DNA of 64,000 nucleotides from Axinella damicornis (lineage: Eukaryota > Porifera > Demospongiae > Axinellida > Axinellidae): assembly GCA_963931865.1 (NCBI GenBank), contig OZ007510.1, positions 7,913,399 to 7,977,398 of the forward strand, given 5' to 3'. A program made the position numbers and the translations under genes. The first letter of the stretch is position 1. Each line of letters starts with the position of its first letter. Under the pieces are notes generated by a model that searched no databases, was not told where the DNA came from, and worked only from the letters and a program-made list of their open reading frames with translations. Positions 44,047-55,621 of this stretch are shown here, piece by piece.

Positions 44047-47000
44047 ATGTTTCATCCACGGCACAGAGACGACGATGACCTTCTTAAATCTCACAGACTA
44101 CCCAATGTAAGTAAGGCCACAAAAAGCCGTCGTGTACGTGTACAGATCTGAACAGCAAGTAAATAATTTGTCAGTTGTGTATCACATAAAACTTGGTCAG
44201 GCAGTAAGTACATACCCTAAGTATAGGTAAGCCCTGACCCTAACCTTACCCAAACCATTGCCCTACTGGCTGCTGCAATATCCACTTTAATCTCGTTCTT
44301 ATAGATCGTTTGCCTAAATGGGCGTGGTTGCAAGCGGAAGTGTTGCCATGAGCGCTGGCGTCAATATTCTGATGACGTCATGTAGGGCACATTTGAGAGT
44401 ATGCGGGAATTACCATATGGTATACGGAGCTACCACTCACGCTGGCACACGATCTATAGCAAGGGGGTGACACTCCCATAGACACCATAAATCATAACTG
44501 CGACCGTGGTCTAGAAATCTTGACAGTCATTTTTTTTTTGCTGCTTGACCACATCGCAAAAGACTCTTGACCATTTGGCTGTGCTATATTTCAACCATAA
44601 CCGTTTGACCGTGAGCACATTTTGCTGTTGACATGATCATTGGTGTTTCCACAGCCGAAAATGACTTCCGACATCTCACAGTGATCTCACCTCAGCATGT
44701 GTACAATTGAATTGTTCAGCCATACATTCTGTATCTATTGTTCATGGGTTGAAGTGCAGAATGTTCCCTAGACACTCCGGTGGTGTATTGTAGTTAGTAT
44801 CCATGGTGTGAAGGTAGAATTAATTCCAACAAGTGTGGGAGTGTTTGGCGCCATGTGAGTTGTTTACATTTCTTGCCGACCTATATACTATTTTGATGAA
44901 ACAACAATGGAAAGTCAGTGGGTGTGTCTGGGAGTGGGACTAGTTAATCTGGGAGTGTGACTATTTGGTGGGTGTGTCTGGGAGCGGGACTAATTCTGTA
45001 CAGTTGGTGAGTGGGTGTGTCTGGGAGGAGATCACAGTTGGTGGGTGATTCTCCGAGGAGACTGGTTTACTACACTTGGTCTTCCACAGGGCCCCGGCAT
45101 TCTCCCTGATAAGAAAGGATTCAGATCACCAAGATCTGGGCGGAGCTCCACCATATCAACAACTGGTAAATAAGGAATGATTCTTGTCCAATGTGCACTA
45201 ATCCCTCGCTCACTCCCCCCCTTCCCTCCTTCCTGCCTCCATCCCTCTCCCTCCCACCCTCCCTTCCTTCCTCTCTCTCTCACTTGTAGACTCTTATCAC
45301 AGGAGCCATCGCCGGACTCTCTCAAACACGTCCAACATCTCCCGAGTCAGCTTTAGTTCTGAAAATTTCTGTCACTACGGAGACCGCTCTTCTGTGAGCT
45401 GTGTATTCAACAGTGTTCCCTATGGCACACCGGCTGTTTTAGATTGCACATTTCCAACTGATCTGTTCCTCTCTTGATTCACTCACTCACACACACACAC
45501 ACTAAATACTCACACTAACACACACTATCACGTTTGCACACACTCACACACCACTTCAGACACCAACAAACTTCATCCACCAGATATCAAGTACTTCAAC
45601 ACGTTCTATTGTCTCACCAGCCATAAGCCATGACGAGGTACGTTTTCTGAAGGAAACACACTTGCACATATCTGACTTTCTTCCTTGTCCCCCTCTGGTG
45701 TCACAGGAGATTATAGTTCTGGTGGAGAATGCCAAAAATGAAACTCTGCTCTGCCCCCTCTGTGGGGGCGTCTTCAGAGATCCCTACATTGCCACCTGCG
45801 GGGTACGTCTGTGTGTGCCAGCACACACGGTGGCAGCTGCACTGCTTGTAGCTAGCACACTGTGACAATGTATAGTACAATTGTGTTCTGAGACCTTTGT
45901 GTAATTTGACTTGTATCTTTCTGTCTTAGCACTCATTTTGTCGACCCTGCTATTCTGGTGGAACAGAGCTCTGCCCCCTCGACAACAGTCCCCTCTCCAT
46001 GGTAGTGAGGAACCTAGCGGTGAGTACTCCCTCCCTACATGTATGTCCCCTCTTCCCTTCCCCACTACAAATTCAGCTTCTCTCCTGTTCTTCCCTCTTT
46101 CTCCCTACTCCTCCTCCTCTTGCTCCTCCCACTCTCCCCCCCCCCCCCCCCCCCCCCTCCCAAACACACATACTCACACTCATCTGCACACAGATTGCAG
46201 ACCAGGTTGGCGAGTTGCTTATCCACTGTCGCTATGGATGCAAACCAGCACAAGACTGTCCGGGAGAGTATGAAGTCGATTCTACAGGTACAGTGTGCAT
46301 CATGGCTTCAGAAATCTGTGGCCCAACAAATAAGAAAACTTGTGCAACACTTTGTGAGTTGGCATTCAAAGTTTACCCTTACGTGATCCAAAAGGATTCA
46401 TAACTAGAGGTGCTCAGCAGAGCACATACCCCGTGCGCAACTTTGACTTGACAGCTACATGTATAGGCCTACCACCAATTATTCCTACAGCATGCACGAT
46501 GAGCTAGCTAGGCCACGATTTACAGCGGTGTCAGCATGCAGAATGAGATACAGTAAGTTGTGGCAGTAATGTTAGAAATAGGGTGTGGTCAAGTAGAAGC
46601 ACGACTTTCACGCAGCTTTTCTCAGCCTCTCAAGTAGATCTCTGGTCTGTGAGTTATGTAGACGCTAGTATTTTCTGAATTCTGACACTTCTATCCTGAA
46701 ATAAGCCTTCAACAAGGCCTTCACTGCTCAAACCGGCCCGACAAACCGCTTGGACGGACAGACTGACAGACAAACCAATCTCTCTACCCCCTGCTGCGCA
46801 TGCGCACGGGGTAAAAATATTCAACTAGTGCCTCCACCATTTGTCGGTTGGGACAGGGGTTTCAGAGGCTAGCTAGGTACAGTACACTAGCGTCAGGTCA
46901 CAATGGAAAGAAAGAAGATGCCTGTTGTTTGGTTCAAAGTTCAGCTACTTAACAATATTTTTTCTTCTCCTTCTGCACAGGTTGTCAAATGATCATCAAA

Positions 47001-50000
47001 GTTGCCTCCAGAGAGTACGTGCAACATCGGAGGAACATAATGAAGCATGCATGTGGATACCACCCCTGCTGCATATTTCCAACTACTGTGTACCTTGTTT
47101 CCTCAGAGAGCACGAGAAGGAGTGTGAGTTCGCACCCGTGCAGTGCCCCAATAGCTCAAGGTGTCCCGTTGTGCTCAAGAAGGTCAGTTGGTATACCTCG
47201 TCCCTTCCTACAGCTCTGGTCCACCCATGGAAACACACACGCACACATGAACACAAGTCGTAGCTGTAGCTAGCAAGCCTACATGTAGCTCTAGTCTTGT
47301 ACTGGGTAGTTAGTGCTGGGAACTGCATGACATCATCCTTGCATGACATCACCCTTGCATGACATCATCCTTGCATGACATCACCCTTGACTGAGGATCA
47401 CTATACACAATACTATACACGTTTACTACATGTTACTTCTCATCCACTGCCAACAGGATCTCCATGACCACCTGAAGGAGTGCAAGCATGTGAGATGTCC
47501 ACACTACAGATATAAGTAGGTCGTCGTGTGGTCTACATGTGACTATCATGTGACTGACATGTGATAGTACATCTTGTGTGTACTCCATCAGCTGCACGTT
47601 TGAGGGCACTCGTGAGCAACTGGCAGAGCATTTGGAACAGTGTAAATTCGAAGGACTGAAAGTGAGGACTAATGCACTCACACACACCCCACCCCACACA
47701 CCCCACCCCACCCACCCCACACACCCACCCCCACACACCCCACCCCCACCCACCCCATGCACCCCACCCCATGCATCCCACCCCACACACCCCACCCCAC
47801 ACACTCCACCCCACCCACACACTTCTGCACCACACATGCACAAACCTAGCCTCATTCACAGGCCTGTGCCCCGCTTTTTGTACTGCATGTGACAAAAACT
47901 TGGGGTGGAGGCTGGAAGTGATGCTAACATGCACACACGATACACGCATGCACACACACACACACACAACACTTTTTGATTTGATTTGTAAGATACCCAT
48001 TACCGCTGCATGCATGTACATATGCCGTATGGAACAGCAGCTCTTGTAATGAGACTGTAAGACCTGATTGAATCTTCAAACCAACTGAAGTAACATGCAG
48101 AACTGTCCATGTGTCCATGCTCTCCCTCACTTGGAAGGTGGGCGAGGGGGGACACGTACCAGTGACGTGAGAACCATTTCCTGGTTCCTCTCAGGGTTTT
48201 TTGAGGCGGACAGATGAACACATCATGGAGCTGCAGGACGAGGTGAAGCGGAAGGATGAAGAGATCGTGTTCCTGCGCTCCATGCTAGCCAGCCTATCAG
48301 AGAAAGTCGACCACCTCGAAAAGACTGCTGTTGGAAAACTGGGTGAGATATGCAATATCAAATCACACATCTTGTAACACCGAACAAGGACACTATACCA
48401 CTGGGTGGGATGGAATGAAGACACCCCTGAGTGGGATGGAATTGGGACATGCTTGGGTCAGATGGAATGAGGACATCACTAGGTAAGGATGGGACACCCC
48501 TGGGTGAGAGGAAATGAGGATACCCCTGGGATGGGATGGAATGGGGACATCCTTAGGTGGGATGGAACGCAGGCATCTTTGGGTGGGATGGAATGAGGGC
48601 ATCCTTGGAAAAAGGATATCCCTGAGTGGGATGGAATGAGGACATCCCTGGGTAGGATGGAATGAAAACATCCCTAGGTGGAAAGTGGAATGGGGCCACC
48701 CCTGGGTGGAACGAGGGCACCCTTAGCTTGGGTGCAATGGCACAAGGGCATCCCTGAGTGGGATGGAATGGGGACACTACACCCCTGGAGTGTGGATGAA
48801 ATGGGGCAGCCTCGTTCTCATGTGACCTGGGAACGAGGCTAGAAATGGGGACACCCTTGGGTGGGATGGAATGGAGACACCCTGAGTGGGACTCCCAGAG
48901 AACAACAGAACAATAGTGAGGCCAAGTTCAATGGCCCATACTATTAACACCCAATGATACACCTGATAATCCCATTTACACCCAATGATACCACTGAAGT
49001 GCTGTGCCTATGATGTACTCTAGGCTGCAGGGGTCCTTTGTACACTGCATACCCTGCTCTATCCGTGCCATCCATACAACACCATTATAGTAGCCTCACC
49101 TCCTGCTTGGCCATCAAGTTTCATGGGGAATCCCCCCCCCCCCCCCATTTGCACAGCTCACCTTGAGGAGCGGCAGTCCAAGATCCAGAGGGAAGTGGTG
49201 GACGCAAAGCATGGATTCACCTTTGTCATGGTAGGCCGCAGCTGCTTGCATCGTCCTCCTTGTGACCTCCAGAGAAGAGCATTATTCAAGTTGACTGTTG
49301 TATGACAATGTCTGCACGTTTCCATGGTAACTGTTCTCTGTCCTCAGAATGAACTGCAGCATGTGCAGATGCAGCTGGGAGTAGCCGGAAGTAAGTTTCA
49401 CAAACTCACAAGTCCCTGGTCTCAACGTTGTCACTCTTGCTCCAGGAGAGAATATCGTGTCATTTGCATATCCTCCACCCCCAATTTAATGTCTGCTTCT
49501 TTTGCTTTAGCAATGGATTCCCACCACCTGTTCAAATGCAAGGGGACCTTTGTTGGCCATGCAGTGAGTACATGTGTACACACACACACACGCACACACA
49601 CGCACACACACACACACACACACACAAACATGCGCCTACAAGCACACACACACAAACATGCACATACAAGTACACACACACACCTGTACTGGGAAAGGAT
49701 GGAGGGATGGAGTAAACATCCTCGGTACTTTAGTACTTGTTGTAATTGTTGTAATTGTGTACTCTTGCTTCTCTATCAGGGGCCAGTGTGGGCTTTGTGC
49801 ATTTCTGGCGATCTACTTTTCAGTGCTTCATCAGACAACACCATCAAGGTTAGTCACAGCAGCATTAATGTACTTTGAACGAAATCTTACTTTTGCTCTC
49901 CTCAATCCTTGTTCAGGTGTGGGACACAACTAGTTTCAAGTGTCTAAAAACACTCACTGGACACGATGGGATAGTGCTGGCCCTGTGTGCTGAAGGGTAT

Positions 50001-53000
50001 GTTGTGGGGCTTAGTCAGTGCATAACTCCATGGTCACATGGTATCACATGTTCTACCACAGTGCGTGGGCGTTCCTTTGATGTACCGCAGAGGATAAATC
50101 GGTTATCCTCCGCTATGACATCATAGCGGAGGATAACCGATTTATCCTCCGCGGTACATCAAAGGATCGCCACGCTGTGCTGAGAATCAGAGAGTTGTAG
50201 CTGTCTAGCAGCCGGATCCAGCCACTAACTAACTTGACTAGGTTATGTCTGTGGTACATGTAGAAGCCGGATCTACTGACTTGGAGGTTATGCGGTTTAT
50301 CCTCCTTGGGAAAGTTTAGCCTCGGCTTCGCCTCGGCCAAACTTTCCCGTGGAGGATAAATCGCATAACCTCCGCGTGGACATAGTAGATCCTATACCTG
50401 TCACATCATCCCACACAAGGCTACGTGATATCAATGTCACATGATCTCACACAAGCCACATGGTATCACATGATGTCACATGATTCCCCTGCAGTGAGAA
50501 GTACCTGTTTAGTGGCTCTGTGGATCACAGCATTAAGACTTGGGACATGGAATCGTGTGAGGTGGTCAGTACCATACCAGCACACGAGAACCCCGTCTGC
50601 ACACTCACCATTAACGGAAGCAGACTGTACAGTGGATCACTAAAGAGCATTAAGGTAGAGTTGAATCTGCGTCTCCTCAGAACGGAATGGAGGTCCCCTA
50701 GCTGTAGCACTGTTTCTCTGAGGTCAAGACTATATCTGATACCCCTCTCCCTGTGTGTTTGTGCACTAATGCAACATACAACTGTAGGTGTGGGACATTG
50801 AGACGAAGAACCTTGTGCGGGGGTTACCGACGCAGAACCACTGGGTCAGAGCACTCGTCACTTCTGAGAAGTACCTCTACTCAGGGTCCTACCAGGCGGT
50901 CAAGGTGTCGTACATTTATATCCCTTACGCTAGCTCCGGCCTGCATTAGCCACAGACCTCATTATAGAGTGTGGGGCTGCTGCGTATCTCCTCAGCTAGT
51001 TTTGATTCCTGAGCTAGTGTTAGTTTTTCAGCTAGGAGACTAGCTTGGGTTTCAGCTAGAGACTAGCTTTGGTGACTACAGGCCTGGGTACAAGGCTAAG
51101 GTCACGTGACTACATGACTGGGTATAAAGCTAGGTCACATGACTACAGGTCTGTGTAGGATGTTAGGTCACATGACCTCAGATCTGTGTACGAGTCTAGG
51201 TGACAGGACTACAGGCCTGGGTATTAAGCTAGATTACATGACTACAGGTCCGCTAGGTCACATGACGTCAGATCTGTGTATGAGGCTAGGTGACATGACT
51301 ACAGGCCTGGGCACGAGGCCAGGTCACATGACTACTCCTCTGTGCTTGTGTGTAGGTATGGGAGCTGGAGACGCTGGAGTGTGTACATGTGCTACAGTGC
51401 CAGGGAGGGGGCAGTGTCTACTCCCTGGCCGTGACCAACCAGCACATCATCTGCGGCACCTATGAGAACAAGATCAATGTAAGAGGATGGTGTGTGTGCG
51501 GGGGAGCGGTGGAGGTGGAATGAGGGATTGGTGGAGGAGGACGGAAAGAGGGGGAGGGAGGTAGGGGGTGGGGGTGGGGAGTGGCTAGTGACACCAATAC
51601 AGAATCTGCCCACAAATGTGGCCCTGGACACACAACCATCCACCATAGAAGTTCTCCGCATTTGTTCGCCCAATCGAGTCTTGTGGTAACTCTTCAAGTA
51701 TGAACCCTGCATGGAACAGACATGTTGGGTCTCCTCTGCACATTGCAAACCACCGAGTGTTCCCACACCAGATTCAAATGTGTGTGAAGACAGCATGAAC
51801 GTGCATGGAGAACTTTGACGATGGACAGTGCCTGTCCTGGTCTGCATCTAAACAGTGTAAATGGAAGATGTTCAATAGATAGGTAGATAGATTGGTTCAT
51901 TACTGATTGACTGACTATCTTCCCAGGTGTGGGACGTCCAGACCATGGAGCAGGTCGCTGAACTGACAGGTCACGTGGGGATCATCTACTCCCTGCAAGT
52001 GATTGAAGCTCCTGGACAAACCAGACTGTTCAGTGCGTGTTATGACAAGACACTCAGGGTTAGTGCAGTTACTGTAGTATACGGAGATGCACAGGAAACG
52101 TACAGTAGTATGCAGAGTTGTGCACAGAGATATGCATAAGTTACCCAATAGTATGCAGGAAGTAATACAGGAATGGCACTGATCTTTGCTGTCTTCAAGT
52201 GCACTGTGTTCTTTGCAATGGAGCTACATGCTATTCAGGTGTTCCATTGTGATCCCAATATGTTTCAGCATGTTCTCAGATAGCTTCCTCACAAGACTGT
52301 GCAGAAATCCTTTTCACCACATCAATGACATTACAGATCCCACTAGGTCATTAGACATACATTCATCCCACGGTCCTGTCTTGAGCAGCTGAGTCAAAGG
52401 CAAGGATCAGTAGTACCTGGACACGTCATTTCTTGGTAATTTCAAATCAGACAATGGCGAATGGAGATTGGGTCACAATCTAACTAGGCAGAGACAAACT
52501 TTAACAGCATTTAGGTCTTGGACATTGACTTGCAACATTTCGATCATACTCTCAGACAGAGGCAATTCTCAGACTTGTTGACGTCAACCTTCTTGCTCAG
52601 AGCTATCCCTGCTTGATATGTCTGTGAAACTGGGGTAAATCGGTAGTTATATTTACCATTACTTGTGGTCCCACGCAAGACATGTCTCTCTCATGATCGC
52701 CTCATACGACAGCTATTACTGTTACAACTATCTGTGTGGCATGTGAGGCACTGGTAGAGTGAAGTCTCTAGTGCTGTCCTGGGTTCGAATCCCACTGAAG
52801 CCCTTGGTTTTTCTGTTAAAGGGTGGTTCGTTATGAAAAAAGGCCCTTCCAGAAAAAAATTGTTTGAGCAATGTCATTTATGGTAACTCGAGCAAGTTAA
52901 GTGATGATGTCATATCAGCACCACCTGGCCCAGGACCTGTGTTGGTGATGTGGTATTCCTGGGTTATCAAAACTGAACTGAACTGAACTGAATTGCAAGT

Positions 53001-54372
53001 GCCATTAGCCTTGTTCCTGTACATTGCAACGTCACTTTGCTGTTATCAGTGAGCAGAAGAGTGTGTGTCAGCTTCCAGAGCTTCAACTCGGCCCTTTCCA
53101 TCCAATGACATTAATCCTAACGCATTCCTACCGCACATATTGTGAACAGCACACATTTCACACAGTTACTGCCTCCCCTGCACACAGGTATGGAACATGG
53201 AGCACATGACGTGTGTGCAGACGCTCATACGTCATGAGAGCAGTGTCACCTGCCTGGCCCTCTCGCGAGGGAGACTCTACTCAGGCTCAGTGGACAGCAC
53301 CATCAAGGTAGGTGGTACTCTTCCACTCCCACATGACCTACATCCAACCCCTGTCTCTATCCGTGCAGCCGTCCCATGCACCTCCAGTGATAAAACTGGA
53401 GGTGGGAGTGGCAGGCCACACCCATCTAATTAGATGGACATTGTGAGGGTGTTGTGAGGCGGTTGTAAAGTGCATTCTATTTTCCTTGTATTTATCACAC
53501 ATCAAAGGAAGCCAATCACATCCTATAGCAGCTCCTCAGTTGTATACTGCTATACAACATGTTAGCCTTGTTCCCAGGCCTTTTTCGCCCCAGCGTTTGT
53601 CGCTTGCAGTACTAATGCAGGTTAGTACTGCAAGCGACAAACGCTGGGGCGAGAAGGCCTGGGAACGAGGATAACAACATGTTGCACTATTCACTATTAG
53701 CACTAAGGGTAGCTACTTTGTTGTTGTTGTTGGGCTTCAGCTAAGTAGTTTAGGTAGAGGTGTGATGAGTATATATGTGGTGAGGAAGCCCATGCAGTAG
53801 TGAAGCAAATCAGATTCTTACTGCCTAATTAAATTCCAACATTTTGTAGAAGTGAGGAATTGTTTGTGAATTTCTCACAGGCATGTTGGTTAATGCATAA
53901 ATATAAACTGTGAAAATTGGTGAAAGGCTACCATGCCTGCAAGTATAGCTGCATGGGCCACTGTTCTTGGTGAAGAAATGTCCATGCAAGAGGGAAATTG
54001 GCAACCGGATCCTATAAATGACGTAGCTAGTCATATCCCTATGGGAAGGGAGCAGTTTATACTGTACACACACAAACCAACATCCAGTCATGTCCCAACA
54101 AGGCAATACCGATTTCTCTGTGTTAATTATTGATCGCATATTAGCCTTGAGCGCTGGCCAGGGAACGAGGCTATGACCACATACAATGTACGATGGTGAC
54201 AGTGGAAGCAGGAAACTCACTCTACTGTGTTCCCACCAAGGGACGTGATCAGAAGTTGGCTGGAAATGCCACTTTCACATCTTGTGGACGTAATCCCCCT
54301 ACACTCAGTAAGATCGGTCCATGTTGCTAATGATTATTGTGTCGTTTATTTATTATGCAGGTTTGGCAGTGA
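44047..54372 (+). CDS. TRAF7: E3 ubiquitin ligase TRAF7
   Basis: TRAF7 is a RING, zinc-finger and WD40 E3 ligase acting with MEKK3 in stress signalling. Twenty-three coding exons: 44047-44106, 45090-45165, 45290-45393, 45584-45637, 45707-45802, 45930-46019, 46194-46287, 46981-47014, 47107-47182, 47457-47515, 47592-47661, 48195-48342, 49157-49230, 49348-49390, 49511-49563, 49780-49848, 49917-49996, 50495-50654, 50788-50904, 51356-51478, 51927-52058, 53188-53307, 54361-54372. They total 647 residues (human 670). A Ser/Arg-rich start precedes the RING at about 114-150 (CPLCGG, HSFCRPC, CPLD), TRAF-type fingers to about 270, a coiled coil ([20 protein letters not shown]) and seven WD repeats from about 370 ([18 protein letters not shown] to [11 protein letters not shown]). 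The last coding exon is 12 nt: Val-Trp-Gln-stop. Confidence 0.96.
44460..44620. mobile_element. MITE H, 5' part
   Basis: AAGGGGGTGACACTCCCATA and about 150 bp of interior match the left part of 38162-38421. The right end is missing. It is in TRAF7 intron 1. Confidence 0.75.
46136..46157. repeat. Poly-C tract (22 nt)
   Basis: It lies in the pyrimidine-rich tail of the TRAF7 intron before exon 46194-46287. Confidence 0.9.
47680..47840. repeat. CCACCCCACACAC minisatellite
   Basis: Irregular 12-14 bp units of CACCCCACCCCACACAC in TRAF7 after exon 47592-47661. The G-rich strand could form G-quadruplexes. Confidence 0.85.
48395..48905. repeat. 24-29 bp minisatellite in TRAF7 intron
   Basis: About 18 variants of GGGTGGGATGGAATGAGGAC plus ACCCCT. 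A small family A hairpin (48808-48842) is inserted in the array. Minus-strand frames reading SFHPTQ repeats are by-products. Confidence 0.9.
49577..49685. repeat. (CA)n-rich tract
   Basis: CA repeats with CG and TACAAG interruptions beginning 13 bp after TRAF7 exon 49511-49563. Confidence 0.85.
50073..50373. mobile_element. Two nested palindromes (GGAGGATAA(A/C)CGnTTATCC type)
   Basis: 50073-50165 is a hairpin with arms CCTTTGATGTACCGC(A)GAGG and its inverse, with a TATGACATCATA loop. 50282-50373 is a second with arms GGAGGTTATGCGGTTTATCC and inverse. Both carry GGATAAATCG motifs, so they look like two ends of one 300-bp element. It is in TRAF7 between exons 17 and 18. Confidence 0.75.
51080..51345. 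repeat. About 33-bp repeat (GGTCACATGACTACAGGCCTGG)
   Basis: Seven or eight diverged units of AGGTCACATGACTACAGGCC plus TGGGTACAAGGCT before TRAF7 exon 20. The unit resembles a family A right half joined to a CACATGA motif. Confidence 0.8.
52733..52995 (+). mobile_element. tRNA-derived SINE, copy 1
   Basis: The head has a box A-like TGAGGCACTGGTAGAGTG and a perfect box B, GGTTCGAATCC, at 52782-52792, about 40 bp apart as in a tRNA gene. A body with GTTTTTCTGTTAAAGGGTGG follows, and the tail is CTGAA(CTGAA)n. It lies in TRAF7 intron 21. Confidence 0.85.
53563..53672. mobile_element. MITE, family A, long perfect arm
   Basis: TAGCCTTGTTCCCAGGCCTT...CGCCCCAGCGTTTGTCGCTT is inverted as AAGCGACAAACGCTGGGGCG...AAGGCCTGGGAACGAGGATA. 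The 110-nt unit is almost fully self-complementary and lies in the last TRAF7 intron. Confidence 0.85.
54361..54372 (+). other. TRAF7: Terminal 12-nt coding exon of TRAF7
   Basis: TTTATTATGCAG is followed by GTTTGGCAGTGA, in phase with the preceding AAG|GT junction. It supplies the last two residues (VW) of the seventh WD repeat, then Gln and the stop. Human TRAF7 also ends within a few residues after VW. Confidence 0.8.
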
Positions 54373-54566
54373 TGGACTGTGGATGCTGCATCAACTCACA
54401 ATCACTGAAATATATTTTTGTCTTGGAATGTGTGCATGTGCTTATTACGTCTACTATGTACCACCACTCAGAATTATATCAGTAGCCATTATTATGTAGC
54501 TTGCCGCTAGCGCGCCGCGCTCTGGCAGGATGTGACGTATGTACGCGCGCACCCTAACTACAAGTC

Positions 54567-55553
54567 ATGAACGCTACTGTACTAGTAGCTAGCGTCTCTG
54601 ATCCGATTTACTCACAAGTTGTAAGTACGAACGACTCCAGGATGACTCGACCAAAGAGGAAGGGGTTCAGTTTGCGCTCCCAGTCGCAGGACAAGCAGTG
54701 CATTCTGGACGATCGCGACGACACAACTCTGGAAAGTGAAATGGACGACGACTTGCTACAAGCACCCGGTAGCACTGCTTCGGGTACATCGAGAAACTTT
54801 TCTTCAGATAGTGGTTATTTCAGCCCCAAATCTTCCCTGTCCGTGGAGCTGTACACCAGTACACGGACTCGCAGTTCCACGTGGGTGGCTTCCCTGCGCA
54901 GTTTACTGCAAAAACAGAAGCCCCGAAGAAGACCGACACTGATCTTCTCGGAGGGAATTCATGGCTCTCTTACTGCGCCACGGAATGAAGAAGAGCTGGA
55001 TCAACTGCTTTCGGAGATATGGGAAAAGGACACAGCTGGGAGCCCGAAAAAGGCGACATCTCAGTACGTACGTAAAGTGACTGAACTGAAGGAATTTTTC
55101 GATCGGAAAATGATTGAGATTGCGCAGAGACAGGCTACCTACGTCAGCGAATTACTGTATCAGGACGAGACCACTCCACTACTAACTGCCGATGAACTTA
55201 CTACAGACAATGTGAGCATGAAGCGGGTCCTCTTAGAGGCTCAAATCAGCTACAAGTTCGACGAGCTGCGATTCACTCTGAAACAAGAGGTTGTGCAGAC
55301 GATCTTCAGCTTGAGAGCACACTACATTGATACTGGGCGTCGCAGAAGAACTCTACGACCAAAAGCAACTAAGATTCTGAAACAGTGGTTTGAACGCCAT
55401 CTTGACCATCCCTACCCTACAGAAGCTGAAAAGAGTCTTCTTGGTGTACAGTGCGAGTTATCAATGGAGCAGGTTTCAACCTGGTTCAGCAACAGAAGAT
55501 GTAGAAGTAAGGCTTTCAAGACAGTGCGGGGAAGGAGAAGCAAGCTGTCATAG
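54567..55553 (+). CDS. TALE-class homeobox protein, PBC-like, divergent
   Basis: One open exon of 328 codons encodes a homeodomain transcription factor. The TALE homeodomain is at residues about 256-318: RRRRTLRPKATKILKQWFER, then the three-residue-loop signature HPYP and TEAEKSLL, then the recognition helix VSTWFSNRRCR. Canonical position 50 is Ser308, where PBC proteins have Gly, Meis/TGIF Ile and Irx Ala. The region just before, SYKFDELRFTLKQEVVQTIF followed by SLRAHYID, resembles the end of the PBC-B domain and its junction to the homeodomain. The N-terminus is Ser-rich and unconserved. A second ATG at 54642 is an alternative start. The gene starts 195 bp after TRAF7 and converges with GTPBP3, 68 bp between stop codons. 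Confidence 0.88.
   Translation: MNATVLVASVSDPIYSQVVSTNDSRMTRPKRKGFSLRSQSQDKQCILDDRDDTTLESEMDDDLLQAPGSTASGTSRNFSSDSGYFSPKSSLSVELYTSTRTRSSTWVASLRSLLQKQKPRRRPTLIFSEGIHGSLTAPRNEEELDQLLSEIWEKDTAGSPKKATSQYVRKVTELKEFFDRKMIEIAQRQATYVSELLYQDETTPLLTADELTTDNVSMKRVLLEAQISYKFDELRFTLKQEVVQTIFSLRAHYIDTGRRRRTLRPKATKILKQWFERHLDHPYPTEAEKSLLGVQCELSMEQVSTWFSNRRCRSKAFKTVRGRRSKLS
55332..55520 (+). other. TALE homeodomain region
   Basis: 63-residue homeodomain with the three-residue insertion between helices 1 and 2. Trp306, Phe307, Asn309 and Arg311 are the invariant recognition-helix positions (canonical 48, 49, 51, 53). Ser308 occupies position 50. Confidence 0.88.
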
Positions 55554-55621
55554 TCATCATGCATGCATTTTCACATTACAAACTTTCGCATCATTATCAT
55601 GTTTGTACTGATAAATTTCCA

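Noticed and set aside
48393..48777. Minus-strand frames with FHPTQGCP repeats
   Set aside because: These come from the 24-29 bp minisatellite in TRAF7 and are antisense to the gene.
52770..52800. Possible tRNA gene (box B GGTTCGAATCC)
   Set aside because: The upstream part does not fold into a full cloverleaf and the sequence continues into a SINE body shared with 61691-61941.
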